In this document: positions 22,977-33,417 of the stretch, one piece after another | Position numbering within the stretch: the first letter of the stretch is position 1 | Layout: every line of letters begins with the position of its first letter | Assembly: GCA_023150915.1 (NCBI GenBank) | Contig: JAKLKA010000045.1 | Span: forward strand, 1-45,426 | DNA: 45,426 bases | Direction of reading: 5' to 3' | Origin: Polyangiaceae bacterium | GTDB taxonomy: Bacteria > Myxococcota_A > Polyangia > Polyangiales > Polyangiaceae | Position numbers and translations under genes: made by a program | Notes under the pieces: model-generated | Database searches by the model: none | The model's input: only the letters and a program-made list of their open reading frames with translations | What the model was told of the DNA's origin: nothing

Positions 22977-23756
22977 TCACCGCCCGTGGAACTCTGGCGT
23001 TCGACGCTGCGCCCAGGCCAGAACGCCCTCGACCAGATCGCTCGACGCGAGCAGGCCGGTCTGCCCCGATTTCTCTCGCGCCAGCGCGTCGTCGATGGTG
23101 CCACCGAAGCTCTCGCGCACCGCCGCGCGGATCTGGGCCAAGGCCAGCGGCGGGCCTTTGGCGAGGGCGTCGGCCAGGCCAAGCGCCGTCGCCGACAGGT
23201 CTTCGGGCGGCACCACCCGGTTGGTCAGGCCCAGGTCGAGCGCCAGGCTCGCGTCGATGCGGTCGCCGAGCAAGAGGTACTCCATCGCGCGGCCCATGCC
23301 GATCAGGCGCGGCAGCCAGAACGTACCCCCGCCGTCGGGCATCAGGCCGATCTTGACGAACTTCTCTTGCAAGTAGGCGCGCGACGACATGACGCGCAGG
23401 TCGCAGGCCAGCGCCAGATCTGCACCGAACCCCACGGCGGGCCCGTCCACCTGGGCGACGAAGGGCTTCTTCGAGTGGGCGATGGCGCGGATCGCTGCGT
23501 GGAACTCGTCGATCCGCGTCTCGACGCTGACCTCACCGAAGTCCGCCATGCCCGCCTTGAGATCGGCACCCGAGCAGAACGAGCCGCCGGCCCCGGTCAG
23601 CACCACCGCGCGCACGGCTTCGTCGCGGTCGAGCTCGTCGAGCGCGTTGCCCAGCGCCTGGATCAGCTGGCGGGTGAGGGCGTTCTTCGACTCGGGGCGG
23701 TTGAGGGTCACGGTGGCGACGGCGCCGTTTCGGTCGACCAGGAGCACGGGTTGCAT
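22977..23756 (-). CDS. PaaG-like enoyl-CoA hydratase/isomerase
   Basis: 259 residues from ATG 23756. Crotonase motifs: ENRPESKNAL-like start (TLNRPESKNAL), FCSGADLKAG, the oxyanion loop DGPAVGFGADLALACD and KFVKIGLMPDGGGTFWLPRLIG. The first hydratase Glu position is not Glu (KFVKIG), while the second is kept (GRAMEYLLLG). This pattern is like PaaG-type isomerases (2-(1,2-epoxy-1,2-dihydrophenyl)acetyl-CoA isomerase) rather than a classic hydratase. It converges with cysK (7-bp gap) and is divergent from mazG, with 33 bp between. Confidence 0.85.
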   Translation of the reverse strand: MQPVLLVDRNGAVATVTLNRPESKNALTRQLIQALGNALDELDRDEAVRAVVLTGAGGSFCSGADLKAGMADFGEVSVETRIDEFHAAIRAIAHSKKPFVAQVDGPAVGFGADLALACDLRVMSSRAYLQEKFVKIGLMPDGGGTFWLPRLIGMGRAMEYLLLGDRIDASLALDLGLTNRVVPPEDLSATALGLADALAKGPPLALAQIRAAVRESFGGTIDDALAREKSGQTGLLASSDLVEGVLAWAQRRTPEFHGR

Positions 23757-23768
23757 GGGCGGGAAGCT

Positions 23769-23775
23769 TAGTCTA
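23769..23775. promoter_or_regulatory. Overlapping divergent -10-like boxes
   Basis: TAGTCT on plus (23769-23774) and TAGACT on minus (23775-23770) overlap within the palindrome TTAGTCTAA (23768-23776). The gap to the mazG ATG is 15 nt and to the crotonase ATG 13 nt. RNA polymerase could bind only one direction at a time if both are real. Confidence 0.4.
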
Positions 23776-23789
23776 AAGCCCCGCCACAG

Positions 23790-24626
23790 ATGACCGACGT
23801 TCCGCCGAAGCTGCCGCTGGCCGAGCAGCGGGGCCAGACCTATCCCAGCCTGGTCGCCCTGATGCAGCGCTTGCTGGCGCCCGGCGGCTGCCCGTGGGAC
23901 CGGGAGCAGACCTTCGGGTCGCTCAAGCGCTATGTGCTGGAAGAGGCCTGCGAGGTCATCGACGCCATCGAGGCCGACGACCGCGAGCTCTTGGTCGAGG
24001 AGCTGGGTGACCTCGCGCTCCAGGTGGTGTTCCTGGGCGAGCTCTTGCGGCGCGAGGGGAAGTACGGCCCCGACGACGTGGTCCGAGGCATCGTCGACAA
24101 GCTGGTGAGGCGGCATCCTCACGTGTTCGGCGAGGTCGAGGTGAGCGGTTCCGAAGAGGTGCTGCGGAACTGGGAGAACATCAAGGCGAACGAGAAGCAG
24201 GGGCGCGGGATCTTGGACGGCGTCCCGCGGTCACTGCCGGCGCTGTATCGCGCCCAGCGCATGAGCGAGAAGGTGAGCCGCGTGGGTTTCGACTGGCCCG
24301 ACCCATCGGGCTCGCGCGACAAGGTGAGCGAAGAGGTGCGCGAGCTCGACGAAGCCATCGCCACCGGCGATGCCGAGCGCATCGAGCACGAGCTGGGCGA
24401 CCTGCTGTTTTCGCTGGTGAACCTGGCTCGGCATCAGAAGGTGGACGCCGAGACCGCGCTTCGAAAGGCCGGCGATCGCTTCCGCGACCGGTTTGCTCAC
24501 GTCGAGGCTCGCGTGCGCGAGAAGCACGGCGGCTGGCCGGTGGGCGAAGACGGCAAACCGGGGCACGGCCTTGGCCTGGAAGAGCTGGACGGCTACTGGG
24601 ACGAAGCCAAGCGGGGCGGAGCGTGA
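23790..24626 (+). CDS. mazG: MazG nucleoside triphosphate pyrophosphohydrolase
   Basis: 278 residues, the usual two-domain MazG length. The N-terminal domain has GGCPWDREQTFGSLKRYVLEEACEV and the metal-binding EELGDLALQVVF; the C-terminal domain repeats it (DKVSEEVRELDEAI, then HELGDLLFSLVNLARH). MazG converts NTPs to NMPs and removes damaging nucleotides. Its stop overlaps the GTG start of rlmN, so the two are coupled; the combination with maf elsewhere in the window covers nucleotide-pool sanitation. Confidence 0.93.
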   Translation: MTDVPPKLPLAEQRGQTYPSLVALMQRLLAPGGCPWDREQTFGSLKRYVLEEACEVIDAIEADDRELLVEELGDLALQVVFLGELLRREGKYGPDDVVRGIVDKLVRRHPHVFGEVEVSGSEEVLRNWENIKANEKQGRGILDGVPRSLPALYRAQRMSEKVSRVGFDWPDPSGSRDKVSEEVRELDEAIATGDAERIEHELGDLLFSLVNLARHQKVDAETALRKAGDRFRDRFAHVEARVREKHGGWPVGEDGKPGHGLGLEELDGYWDEAKRGGA

Positions 24627-25819
24627 GCGCGAAGGGCGAGCTTTCGGCCCGCGCCGAGGGCGGCGTCACCGGCGCCCGGGGGCCGGACGCGATCCATCCC
24701 GTGGCGCGCCTGCCGGAAGAGTGGCAGGCGGTGGTGGCGGCGCTGGGCGAGCGGCCCTACCGCGCGGGCCAGATCTTCCGAGCGATCCACGGTCGGGGGG
24801 TGCTCGAGCCCGAACAGATGACCGACCTGTCGGCGCCGCTGCGTGCCCGGCTGGCCGAGTCGGGCTTCACCGCTCCGGCGCGGGTGGCCCACGTTCACCG
24901 GGCCGCGGATGGCACGCGCAAGCTGGTGCTCGAGCTCGCCGGCGGCGCGCGGGTCGAGTGCGTGCTGATTCCGATGACCGACGCCGCCGAGGTGGATGCC
25001 GACGTCGGCGCCGCGGTCGACGACGAAGACGACGCCGAGCCCGAGGGCGACGAGCCCCGCCGGCGGGTCACGTTGTGCGTCTCGACGCAGTTCGGGTGCG
25101 CCATGGGGTGCGTGTTCTGTGCGAGCGGGCAGGCGGGGCTGATCAGAGGGCTCGGCGCCGCCGAGATCGTGAGCCAGGTGCTGATCGCCAAGCAACACCT
25201 CGAATTGGGCGAATACCTCAGGAACCTGGTGTTCATGGGGATGGGCGAGCCGCTGCATCACTACGAAGAAACGGCGCGCGCCATTCGCCTGATCACTCAC
25301 CCCGACGGGCTCAACATGGGCCCGCGCCGCATCACCGTCAGCACGGTCGGGCTCTCGCCCGGGATCCGCCGGCTGGGCGAAGACTTCGCTGGCAAGGTGG
25401 GTCTGGCCATCTCACTTCACGCGCCCGACGAGGCCACTCGCGGTCGTATCATCCCGATCAACCGGCGCTATCCCCTGGGCGAGCTGATCGAGGCGCTGCG
25501 CCGGTATCCGCTCCCGCGGCGCCGACGCATCACCATCGAGTACACCTTGATCGACGGCGTGAACGACTCGCCCGAGCAGGCGCGCGCCCTGGTGCGTACG
25601 CTGCGCGGGCTGAGGGTGAAGGTGAACCTGATCGCGATGAATGCCATCGGGGCGTCGCAGCTCAGGGCGCCGCCCCCGGCTCGGGTGGAGCAGTTCCGGG
25701 CGGTGCTCACCGACAGCGGGCTGTCGTGCTTCCTCCGCACGCGGCGCGGGGACGACGTGTCTGCTGCCTGCGGGCAGCTGGCGTTGTCCGGCGATCTGGT
25801 GCGGCGCCGCGGCGATTGA
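24623..25819 (+). CDS. rlmN: RlmN radical-SAM 23S rRNA/tRNA adenine-C2 methyltransferase
   Basis: 398 residues. The radical-SAM cluster motif is CAMGCVFC (C159, C163, C166), preceded by C152 in TLCVSTQFGC, which corresponds to C118 of the E. coli enzyme. The second methyl-carrying Cys is in RGDDVSAACGQL (C383). Other motifs: VFMGMGEPLHHY and SLHAPDEATRGRI. RlmN methylates A2503 of 23S rRNA and A37 of some tRNAs. Unusual is a highly acidic insert of about 25 residues (119-145, AEVDADVGAAVDDEDD and so on) just before the cluster domain. GTG start overlaps mazG. Confidence 0.93.
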   Translation: MSAKGELSARAEGGVTGARGPDAIHPVARLPEEWQAVVAALGERPYRAGQIFRAIHGRGVLEPEQMTDLSAPLRARLAESGFTAPARVAHVHRAADGTRKLVLELAGGARVECVLIPMTDAAEVDADVGAAVDDEDDAEPEGDEPRRRVTLCVSTQFGCAMGCVFCASGQAGLIRGLGAAEIVSQVLIAKQHLELGEYLRNLVFMGMGEPLHHYEETARAIRLITHPDGLNMGPRRITVSTVGLSPGIRRLGEDFAGKVGLAISLHAPDEATRGRIIPINRRYPLGELIEALRRYPLPRRRRITIEYTLIDGVNDSPEQARALVRTLRGLRVKVNLIAMNAIGASQLRAPPPARVEQFRAVLTDSGLSCFLRTRRGDDVSAACGQLALSGDLVRRRGD

Positions 25820-25889
25820 TGCATTTAGGCATCATGCCCCGGGCCAGCCGGCCGAGGGTCGAACCTTCTCGCGGGGCGTGCTTGCCACT

Positions 25890-27632
25890 ATGCTCGTGAG
25901 CATGGAGCAGGCGGACTCGAGCATCGACGCGGCCCGGAGGTGGATCGCCCAGGATCCCGACCCAGAGACGCGGGCCGAGCTCGAACAGCTGATCGCCAGC
26001 GGCAACCTGGCCGAGGTTCGCGAGCGCATGCTGGCCCCGCTCGAGTTCGGCACGGCCGGGCTCCGGGGCGTGGTGGGCGCCGGGCTCGGTCGGATGAATC
26101 GCGCGGTGGTGATCCGCGCGACCCGGGGGCTCGCCGAGTATTTGCTGGCGCGCGGGGTCGATGCGCGCACGCTGCCGGTGGTGGTGGGTTTCGACGGGCG
26201 GTTGTCGAGCCGGCGCTTCGCCGAAGACACCGTGGGCGTGCTGGTGGCGGCCGGGATCCCGGTGCGGTTCTTCCCCGAGCCGGTCCCCACCCCGATGGTC
26301 GCCCACGCCGCGCGCGAGCTTTCGGCCAGCGCTGCCATCGTCATCACCGCCAGCCACAACCCGCCCGAGTACAACGGCTACAAGGTGTATGCGGCGAACG
26401 CGGCCCAGATCGTGTCGCCGGTGGACCAAGAGATTTCGGCGCGCATCGCGGCGGTGCAGAGCGCGACGGTCGTGCCGCTGGCGGCCGGCGCGATGAGCGG
26501 TGCGCACCCCTCCGCCGAGCCCGTTCCCGAAGCGTTCTTCGATCGCTACCTGGCCGAGGTGGACGCGCTTCGGCCCCGCATCGAGCGGGACCAGAAGCTC
26601 TGCATCGTCTACACGCCGATGCACGGCGTGGGCTGGCGCTACGTGAAGCGCACCTTCGAGCGGTCTGGGTACCCGAACGTGCACGTGGTGGCCGACCAGG
26701 CCGAGCCCGACGGCCGCTTCCCCACGGTGAACTTTCCCAACCCGGAAGAGCCCGGCGCGCTCGATCGGGCCATGAGCCTGGCCGACGAGAAGAAGGCGGA
26801 TCTGATCCTGGCCAACGATCCCGACGCGGACCGGCTGGCGGTCTGCATCCCCAGCGCCACCGGGCGCTTCCGACAGCTCACGGGCAATCAAGTAGGCCTC
26901 TTGCTCGCCGACTTCATGCTCGAGCACGCGCTGGCCGCTCCGCGTCCGCTGGTGGCGTCGAGCATCGTCTCGTCGCCAATGCTCGGCGCGATCGCTGCGG
27001 CGCATGGCGCGCGCTTCGAGCAGACGCTCACCGGGTTCAAGTGGATCTGGAACGCCGCCCTCGACCTCGAGGCGAAGGAGGGCGTGCGCTTCGCCTTCGG
27101 CTACGAAGAGGCGCTGGGCTACTCGGTGGGGCGCATCGTGCGCGACAAGGACGGCGTCAGCGCCGCGCTCTTGCTCGCCGACCTGGCCGCCCACGAGAAG
27201 ACCCAGGGCCGGGGTCTGGGCGACCGGCTCGAGCGCCTGTACCGCAAGCATGGCCTCTGGGTCAGCGTGCAGAAGAGCATCACGCGGCCCGGCAGCGATG
27301 GCCTGGCCGAGATCGAGCGGGCGATGCAGGGCCTTGCGGCCGCGCCGCCCCAGGCGGTGGGGGGCACCACCGTGGCGCGGGTCACCGACTTCCGCGTCGG
27401 CGCCGACGCTCGGCCGCGCTGGCTGCCCGCGACCCCGTTGATCTCGCTCGAGCTCGAGGGCGGGGGCCGTGTGTTGGTGCGGCCCAGCGGCACCGAGCCG
27501 AAGTTGAAGATCTACGTCGACCTGTGCGTGCCGCTCCGCGAGTCGGAGCGGCTCTCGGTCAGGGAAGAAGAAGCCCTGGCCCAGGCCCAGGCGCTCGCCA
27601 ACCAAGTTGCGGTCCAAGTCGGGCTCGGATGA
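25890..27632 (+). CDS. Phosphohexomutase (phosphoglucomutase/phosphomannomutase family)
   Basis: 580 residues. Active-site phosphoserine loop TASHNPPEYNGYKVY, metal loop ANDPDADRLAV, sugar-binding GYEEALGYSVG and the phosphate-binding end RPSGTEPKLKIY are all present, and FGTAGLRGVVGAG is the family's N-terminal motif. It interconverts hexose 1- and 6-phosphates, supplying sugar nucleotides for polysaccharides. The long version (over 550 residues) resembles PgcA/PGM2 types. ATG 25890 overlaps a TATGCT box (25889-25894). If that box is the -10, the real start is ATG 25902 (MEQADSS). Confidence 0.9.
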   Translation: MLVSMEQADSSIDAARRWIAQDPDPETRAELEQLIASGNLAEVRERMLAPLEFGTAGLRGVVGAGLGRMNRAVVIRATRGLAEYLLARGVDARTLPVVVGFDGRLSSRRFAEDTVGVLVAAGIPVRFFPEPVPTPMVAHAARELSASAAIVITASHNPPEYNGYKVYAANAAQIVSPVDQEISARIAAVQSATVVPLAAGAMSGAHPSAEPVPEAFFDRYLAEVDALRPRIERDQKLCIVYTPMHGVGWRYVKRTFERSGYPNVHVVADQAEPDGRFPTVNFPNPEEPGALDRAMSLADEKKADLILANDPDADRLAVCIPSATGRFRQLTGNQVGLLLADFMLEHALAAPRPLVASSIVSSPMLGAIAAAHGARFEQTLTGFKWIWNAALDLEAKEGVRFAFGYEEALGYSVGRIVRDKDGVSAALLLADLAAHEKTQGRGLGDRLERLYRKHGLWVSVQKSITRPGSDGLAEIERAMQGLAAAPPQAVGGTTVARVTDFRVGADARPRWLPATPLISLELEGGGRVLVRPSGTEPKLKIYVDLCVPLRESERLSVREEEALAQAQALANQVAVQVGLG

Positions 27633-27648
27633 AAGAAGCGGAGGCTAC

Positions 27649-28305
27649 ATGCGTAGACTGATCGGTGTTCTGGCGTTCTCTCTCACCACCTTCGGTGCCA
27701 GCGCGGCGTTCGCCCAGGCCGCAGGCATGGGGCAGTCCGGAACGGTGGCGTTCGGTGCCGAACGGCTGTTCGCTTTCTACAAGGGGAGCATCCACTACGA
27801 GGACGCCAGCGACAACGAGGCGGACTGGGATCAGTCGGGCCTGGGCTTCGGCTGGGGTGCGAATGCGTACCCGTTCAACGTGCCGCGGCTCGGCTTCGAC
27901 TACTTCATCACCGATCAGCTCAGCATCGGCGGCGCATTGGGTTACGCCGAGTTCGACGGCGACGACGACAACAACTTCGACGCAGATACCGAGGCGTTCA
28001 TCCTGGCGCCGCGAGTCGGGTACTTCATCGGCTTCAACGAGACCTTTGCCTTCTGGCCGCGCGGCGGGCTCACCTATCACAGCCTCGATCCCGAGGGTGA
28101 TCGCAACAGCCAGTCCGGTCTGGCGCTCACGCTCGAAGCCATGTTCACCATCTCGCCCGCGCCGCACTTTGCCTTCCTGGCGGGGCCCACGTTCGACATG
28201 GACTTCATGGGTTCGAGCGAGTGTCGCTTCCAGAACCGGGACGAAGACTGCAAGCTGCGCTACCGGTCCTTCGGGTTGCAGGTCGGGTTGCTCGGCTACT
28301 TCTGA
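27649..28305 (+). CDS. Outer-membrane beta-barrel protein (small, OmpW/OmpA-barrel size)
   Basis: 218 residues. A signal peptide ending AAFA is followed by a mature protein of alternating beta strands (GFDYFITDQLSIGGALGY, ILAPRVGYFIGF, FAFWPRGGLTYHS) with acidic turns (DGDDDNN). It ends LLGYF, the terminal Phe expected for outer-membrane barrels. CGGAGG at 27639-27644 supports ATG 27649. Two cysteines (SECRF, EDCKL) lie in a predicted loop. Function unknown. Confidence 0.8.
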   Translation: MRRLIGVLAFSLTTFGASAAFAQAAGMGQSGTVAFGAERLFAFYKGSIHYEDASDNEADWDQSGLGFGWGANAYPFNVPRLGFDYFITDQLSIGGALGYAEFDGDDDNNFDADTEAFILAPRVGYFIGFNETFAFWPRGGLTYHSLDPEGDRNSQSGLALTLEAMFTISPAPHFAFLAGPTFDMDFMGSSECRFQNRDEDCKLRYRSFGLQVGLLGYF

Positions 28306-28319
28306 GCGGCCGCCGGAGC

Positions 28320-28346
28320 GCAGCCGCCGACAGGGTCGGCGGTTGC
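28320..28346. terminator. Bidirectional hairpin between convergent genes
   Basis: A 12-bp stem (28320-28331 with 28335-28346, one G-U pair) with loop AGG lies between the convergent stops at 28305 and 28357. It lacks a T-run on either side; probable 3' boundary for both transcripts. Confidence 0.6.
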
Positions 28347-28356
28347 CGGCGGGCCG

Positions 28357-29664
28357 TCAATCCGCGTCGTGGGCGACGATCTCGTGGGCGCTCAGGCCGG
28401 GGATGGAGGCGCGCACCTCGGCTTCGATTTCGGCCGCGGTGCCCACCACCGCCACCACCAGGTGCTCGGGATCGATCCGATCGCGGATGGCGGCGTTCGC
28501 CCGCTCCAGGCTCACCTCGCCGATGTGGTCGAGGTAGCCCTCGTAGTACCCCGGCGGCAGATCGTAGATCAAAGCGTCGAAGGCCAGCCCCACGCGCTTG
28601 GTCGCGGTGTCGATCGCGAAGGCGTGGCTCCGGGTCAGATAGCGCTTGGCCCCTGCCAGCTCGCGCTGGGTGATGCCCTTCTCGCACCAGGCCGCCAAGA
28701 GCTCGAGCTCGAGCTGGATGCACGCGGCGGCGTCGCTGGCCTTGGGGAAGGTCCACAGGCTGAAGGCCTGGCGGTGCCGATCGTACGGCAAGCTCGAGTA
28801 CGCACCGTAGGACCAGCCGCGCTTGCTGCGCACCTCTTTCATCAGGCGGGCGGTGAACGTCCCACCGAGCACGGTGTTGGCCACGTGCAGCGCGATGTGG
28901 TCCGGGTCCCTGGGGTGTGATCCCAGACCGCCGATCAGGATCTGGGTCTGTGTCCGCTCGGGCTTGTCCACGAACACCAGGCTGCGGCCCCGCGGCCCGG
29001 TCGGATCGGTCACCTGGTCCGCCAACCGCGGGCCGCTGCCCAGGGCCTCGAGCAAGCGCTCGGCGCTGGCTCGGGCGTGCGCCGCATCGATGTCGCCCGA
29101 GAAGCTGAGGACCACGTTCTCGCGGGTCCAGGTCCGCTGGTACAGCGCGCGCACGTCGCCGGCGGTCATGGTCGGCACCGTCGTCAGGTGGCCGCTGACC
29201 GAGCGCGCGTAGGGGTGGCCGGCGAACATCTTCCGCGAGAACCAGCGGCGCGCCAGCGCGCGATCGTTGTCGCGCGCCTCGATCAGCTCGGCCTCGGTTT
29301 CGCGCCGCAAGAGCGCCAGCTCTTCTTCCGAGAAGCCCGGCCGCGCCAGCACGTCGATCATCAAATCGAGGAAGGCGTCGAGATTGCGGGCGATCACCGT
29401 GCCGTTGAACGACACGGTGCTGTGCGACACGTCCGCGCCCAGCGAGCCGCCCAGCGAGTCGATGCGCGTGTCCAGCTGTTGCTGCGTCAGCCCGCCGCCG
29501 GTGCGGCGCATCGCCCGCGCCGTCAGGCGCGTGAGCCCCTCTTTCCCCGCTGGGTCCTCCAGCGCGCCGCTGGTGAGCGCCACGGTCACGTGGACCAGCG
29601 GCAGGGCCGGGCTCGATTCGATCAGCAGGCGGCGGCCGCCGAGGTCGATGCTCTGCACGTTCAC
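28357..29664 (-). CDS. M16 peptidase family, partner-type subunit (no zinc motif)
   Basis: 435 residues from GTG 29664. The two M16 half-domains are visible, but the N-terminal helix that should carry HxxEH reads LTRLTARAMRRTGGG, so no zinc site. The C-terminal half keeps the Arg/Tyr-type substrate motif (RSKRGWSYGAYSSL). This is the partner subunit of two-chain M16B peptidases. It overlaps the preceding active-type gene (GTGA), as expected for a 1:1 heterodimer. No signal peptide is evident. Confidence 0.88.
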   Translation of the reverse strand: MNVQSIDLGGRRLLIESSPALPLVHVTVALTSGALEDPAGKEGLTRLTARAMRRTGGGLTQQQLDTRIDSLGGSLGADVSHSTVSFNGTVIARNLDAFLDLMIDVLARPGFSEEELALLRRETEAELIEARDNDRALARRWFSRKMFAGHPYARSVSGHLTTVPTMTAGDVRALYQRTWTRENVVLSFSGDIDAAHARASAERLLEALGSGPRLADQVTDPTGPRGRSLVFVDKPERTQTQILIGGLGSHPRDPDHIALHVANTVLGGTFTARLMKEVRSKRGWSYGAYSSLPYDRHRQAFSLWTFPKASDAAACIQLELELLAAWCEKGITQRELAGAKRYLTRSHAFAIDTATKRVGLAFDALIYDLPPGYYEGYLDHIGEVSLERANAAIRDRIDPEHLVVAVVGTAAEIEAEVRASIPGLSAHEIVAHDAD

Positions 29665-31040
29665 TCTGCTGCCTCTTTCTTGTCGCCGTTCTGGGCTCGC
29701 ACCATGACCACGCTGCGCTGTCTGGGGACCAAATAGCGCCGGGCCACACGCCGGAGGTCGCTGGCGGTGACGCGGGACAGATCCTCGAGCCGTTCGAAGG
29801 CCGCGGCCGGGCGGCCCAGCACCGTGTCGTAGAACCCGATGGTGGACGCCTTGCCGTCGGCGGTCTCGAGGCCGGCAATCAGCGAGAGCTCGGTGCGGGC
29901 GCGGGCGCGCTCGATCTCGTCGCTCGAGATGGGCTCGTCGCACACCCGCGCAATCTCTTGGTCGATGGCGGCGAGCAACTCTTCGGCCGTGTGGCTGCCG
30001 CGGGCCGAGGCGAAAATCTCGGTGAGCCCGGGGTCGCGGAACGGACCGACGAACACCCGGACCTCGGACGCGATCTCGAGCTGGCGCACCAGGCTCTGGT
30101 GCATGCGGCTGGCGCGCCCCCCGAACAACACCTCGGAAAGCAGCGAGAGCGCCGGGTGATCGAAGTCGCCGATCGCCGGGGTGTGGTAGCCGATGGCGAT
30201 CTTCTCGGTGGCGGTGGGCTTCGACAGCACGGTGCGGCGCTCTTCGAGCTGCGGTGGCTCGGGCTGTACGTCCTCGAGCGGCAGGGTCGACGGGGGCAGG
30301 TGCCCGTAGGCCTCTTGCACCCGCGACAAGAGCGCGTTCTCGGTCACGTCGCCGACCACCACGATGCTGGCGTTGTTGGGCGCGTAGAAGGTGCGATAGA
30401 ACTCCTGGCAGTCCTCGGTGGAGAACGCCTCGATGTCGGCCATCCAGCCGATGGTCGGCCACTGGTAGGCGTGCTTCTGGAAGGCCATCGCCCACAGCGT
30501 CTCGCTGACCGAGCCCTCGACGTCGTCTTCCACGCGGTACCGGCGCTCGTTGGCGACCACCTCTTTCTCGCTCTTCACCTGGGGGTCGCGCAGCACCAGG
30601 TGCGACATGCGCTCGGCCTCGAGCCGGATGACCAGCGGCAGCTGCTGCTTGGGGATGGCGATGGTGTACTGCGTCCAGTCCAGCCAGGTCGCTGCGTTGC
30701 TTTCGGCGCCGGCCTCTTCCAGCTTGCGATCGAACTCACCGGCACCCAGCTTCTCGGTCTCGTTGAACATCAAGTGCTCGAACAGGTGCGCGAGCCCGGT
30801 CTTCCCTGGGCGCTCGTGGCGCGACCCGACGCGATACCAGGTGTGATAGGCGACGACCGGGGCCGAGTGGTCCTCGCAGAGCAGCACCTCGAGCCCGTTG
30901 CCGAAGCGAAAGCGCTCGACCGCCAGCGTCGGTCCGAACCGAGTGGTGCCGGCGTGGCGCACCTGGGCGTGCGGGGCCGCGCCTTGATTGAGTTGGGCTA
31001 GGCGTTTGTCGCGGGCGCGGCTGACCATCGCCCGAAACAT
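29661..31040 (-). CDS. M16 zinc metallopeptidase, catalytic-type subunit
   Basis: 459 residues from ATG 31040 (ATG 31028 is possible). The zinc motif HLFEHLMF is present, with the downstream Glu in the ESNAATWLDWTQY/EKEVVANERR region. The fold continues with GDVTENALL and VLFGGRASRMHQSLV. M16B enzymes degrade or process peptides inside a clamshell; here the second shell is encoded by the next gene. No clear signal peptide. The gene starts 30 bp after lepA on the same strand and may be read through from it. Confidence 0.9.
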   Translation of the reverse strand: MFRAMVSRARDKRLAQLNQGAAPHAQVRHAGTTRFGPTLAVERFRFGNGLEVLLCEDHSAPVVAYHTWYRVGSRHERPGKTGLAHLFEHLMFNETEKLGAGEFDRKLEEAGAESNAATWLDWTQYTIAIPKQQLPLVIRLEAERMSHLVLRDPQVKSEKEVVANERRYRVEDDVEGSVSETLWAMAFQKHAYQWPTIGWMADIEAFSTEDCQEFYRTFYAPNNASIVVVGDVTENALLSRVQEAYGHLPPSTLPLEDVQPEPPQLEERRTVLSKPTATEKIAIGYHTPAIGDFDHPALSLLSEVLFGGRASRMHQSLVRQLEIASEVRVFVGPFRDPGLTEIFASARGSHTAEELLAAIDQEIARVCDEPISSDEIERARARTELSLIAGLETADGKASTIGFYDTVLGRPAAAFERLEDLSRVTASDLRRVARRYLVPRQRSVVMVRAQNGDKKEAAE

Positions 31041-31070
31041 AGTCGAAGCGGGCGGGTCGAGAAGGGGCTA

Positions 31071-32879
<1,809 letters not shown>

Positions 32880-32954
32880 ACGGCGCCGCGATGGAGAATG
32901 GAGCCGGGCCTGTAGCTCGCCCTGGCTCGCAGGACCAGCGCTAACCCAAGCGGC

Positions 32955-33161
32955 TCAGCCCTTCTTGCTGGTCTTGGTCGGCGGCGCGTCGGTCAGGTTC
33001 ATCTGACCGGGGAGCGCGTGCTCGTAGCGCTTGAGCACCAGATCGATGCCCTCACGGATGTAAACCGCGACCGGCACCTTGGTCCGATTGTGCAAGAGGT
33101 GCAGGCGCTCGTTTTGCTCGGGCGTGATGTAGACGGTGGTGGAGATCTTCTTGCGCGACAT
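32955..33161 (-). CDS. Ribbon-helix-helix DNA-binding protein, CdbA-like candidate
   Basis: 68 residues: MSRKKISTTVYITPEQ (beta ribbon), NERLHLLHNRTKVPVAVY (helix 1 and turn) and IREGIDLVLKRYEHAL (helix 2), followed by a Lys/Thr-rich tail. This is a complete RHH fold for a DNA-binding dimer. There is no toxin gene alongside, so an antitoxin role is unlikely. In Myxococcus xanthus a small RHH protein, CdbA, is an abundant nucleoid protein that also binds c-di-GMP. The strong promoter here fits high expression, but identity with CdbA is only a suggestion. Confidence 0.85.
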   Translation of the reverse strand: MSRKKISTTVYITPEQNERLHLLHNRTKVPVAVYIREGIDLVLKRYEHALPGQMNLTDAPPTKTSKKG

Positions 33162-33193
33162 CGTGCGAAACCCGGGCGCGAGTGCCAGCCGTT

Positions 33194-33222
33194 ACAATAG
33201 ATGCCAATATGTCGGTTGTCAA
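33194..33222 (-). promoter_or_regulatory. Strong sigma70-type promoter of the RHH gene
   Basis: On the minus strand a perfect TTGACA (33222-33217), a 17-nt spacer and TATTGT (33199-33194) stand 32 nt before ATG 33161. The surrounding 33190-33260 is the most AT-rich stretch of this part of the window. The rest of the 256-bp gap to 33418 holds only a TAGGAT box (33349-33354) on plus. Confidence 0.85.
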
Positions 33223-33417
33223 TCCGCACCCTCATGATCAAGTGCTGGAAATTGAAGAGCAAAAGCGCGATTTCCGGGCTCGAGCTCGAAGCCGGACGGC
33301 GGCCCGTCGCCGCCCCCCGAATGGGTGTTCCGGGCCGGGACGGTGAGGTAGGATGGCCCCGCCTCGTGGCCTCGGCCCTGGGGCTCTGTGCTTGGCGTTT
33401 CTGAACGGAACTCGAAC

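Noticed and set aside
32955-33161. Treating the RHH protein as an antitoxin
   Set aside because: No toxin-like gene is adjacent on either side; neighbours are lepA and a divergent lipoprotein gene.
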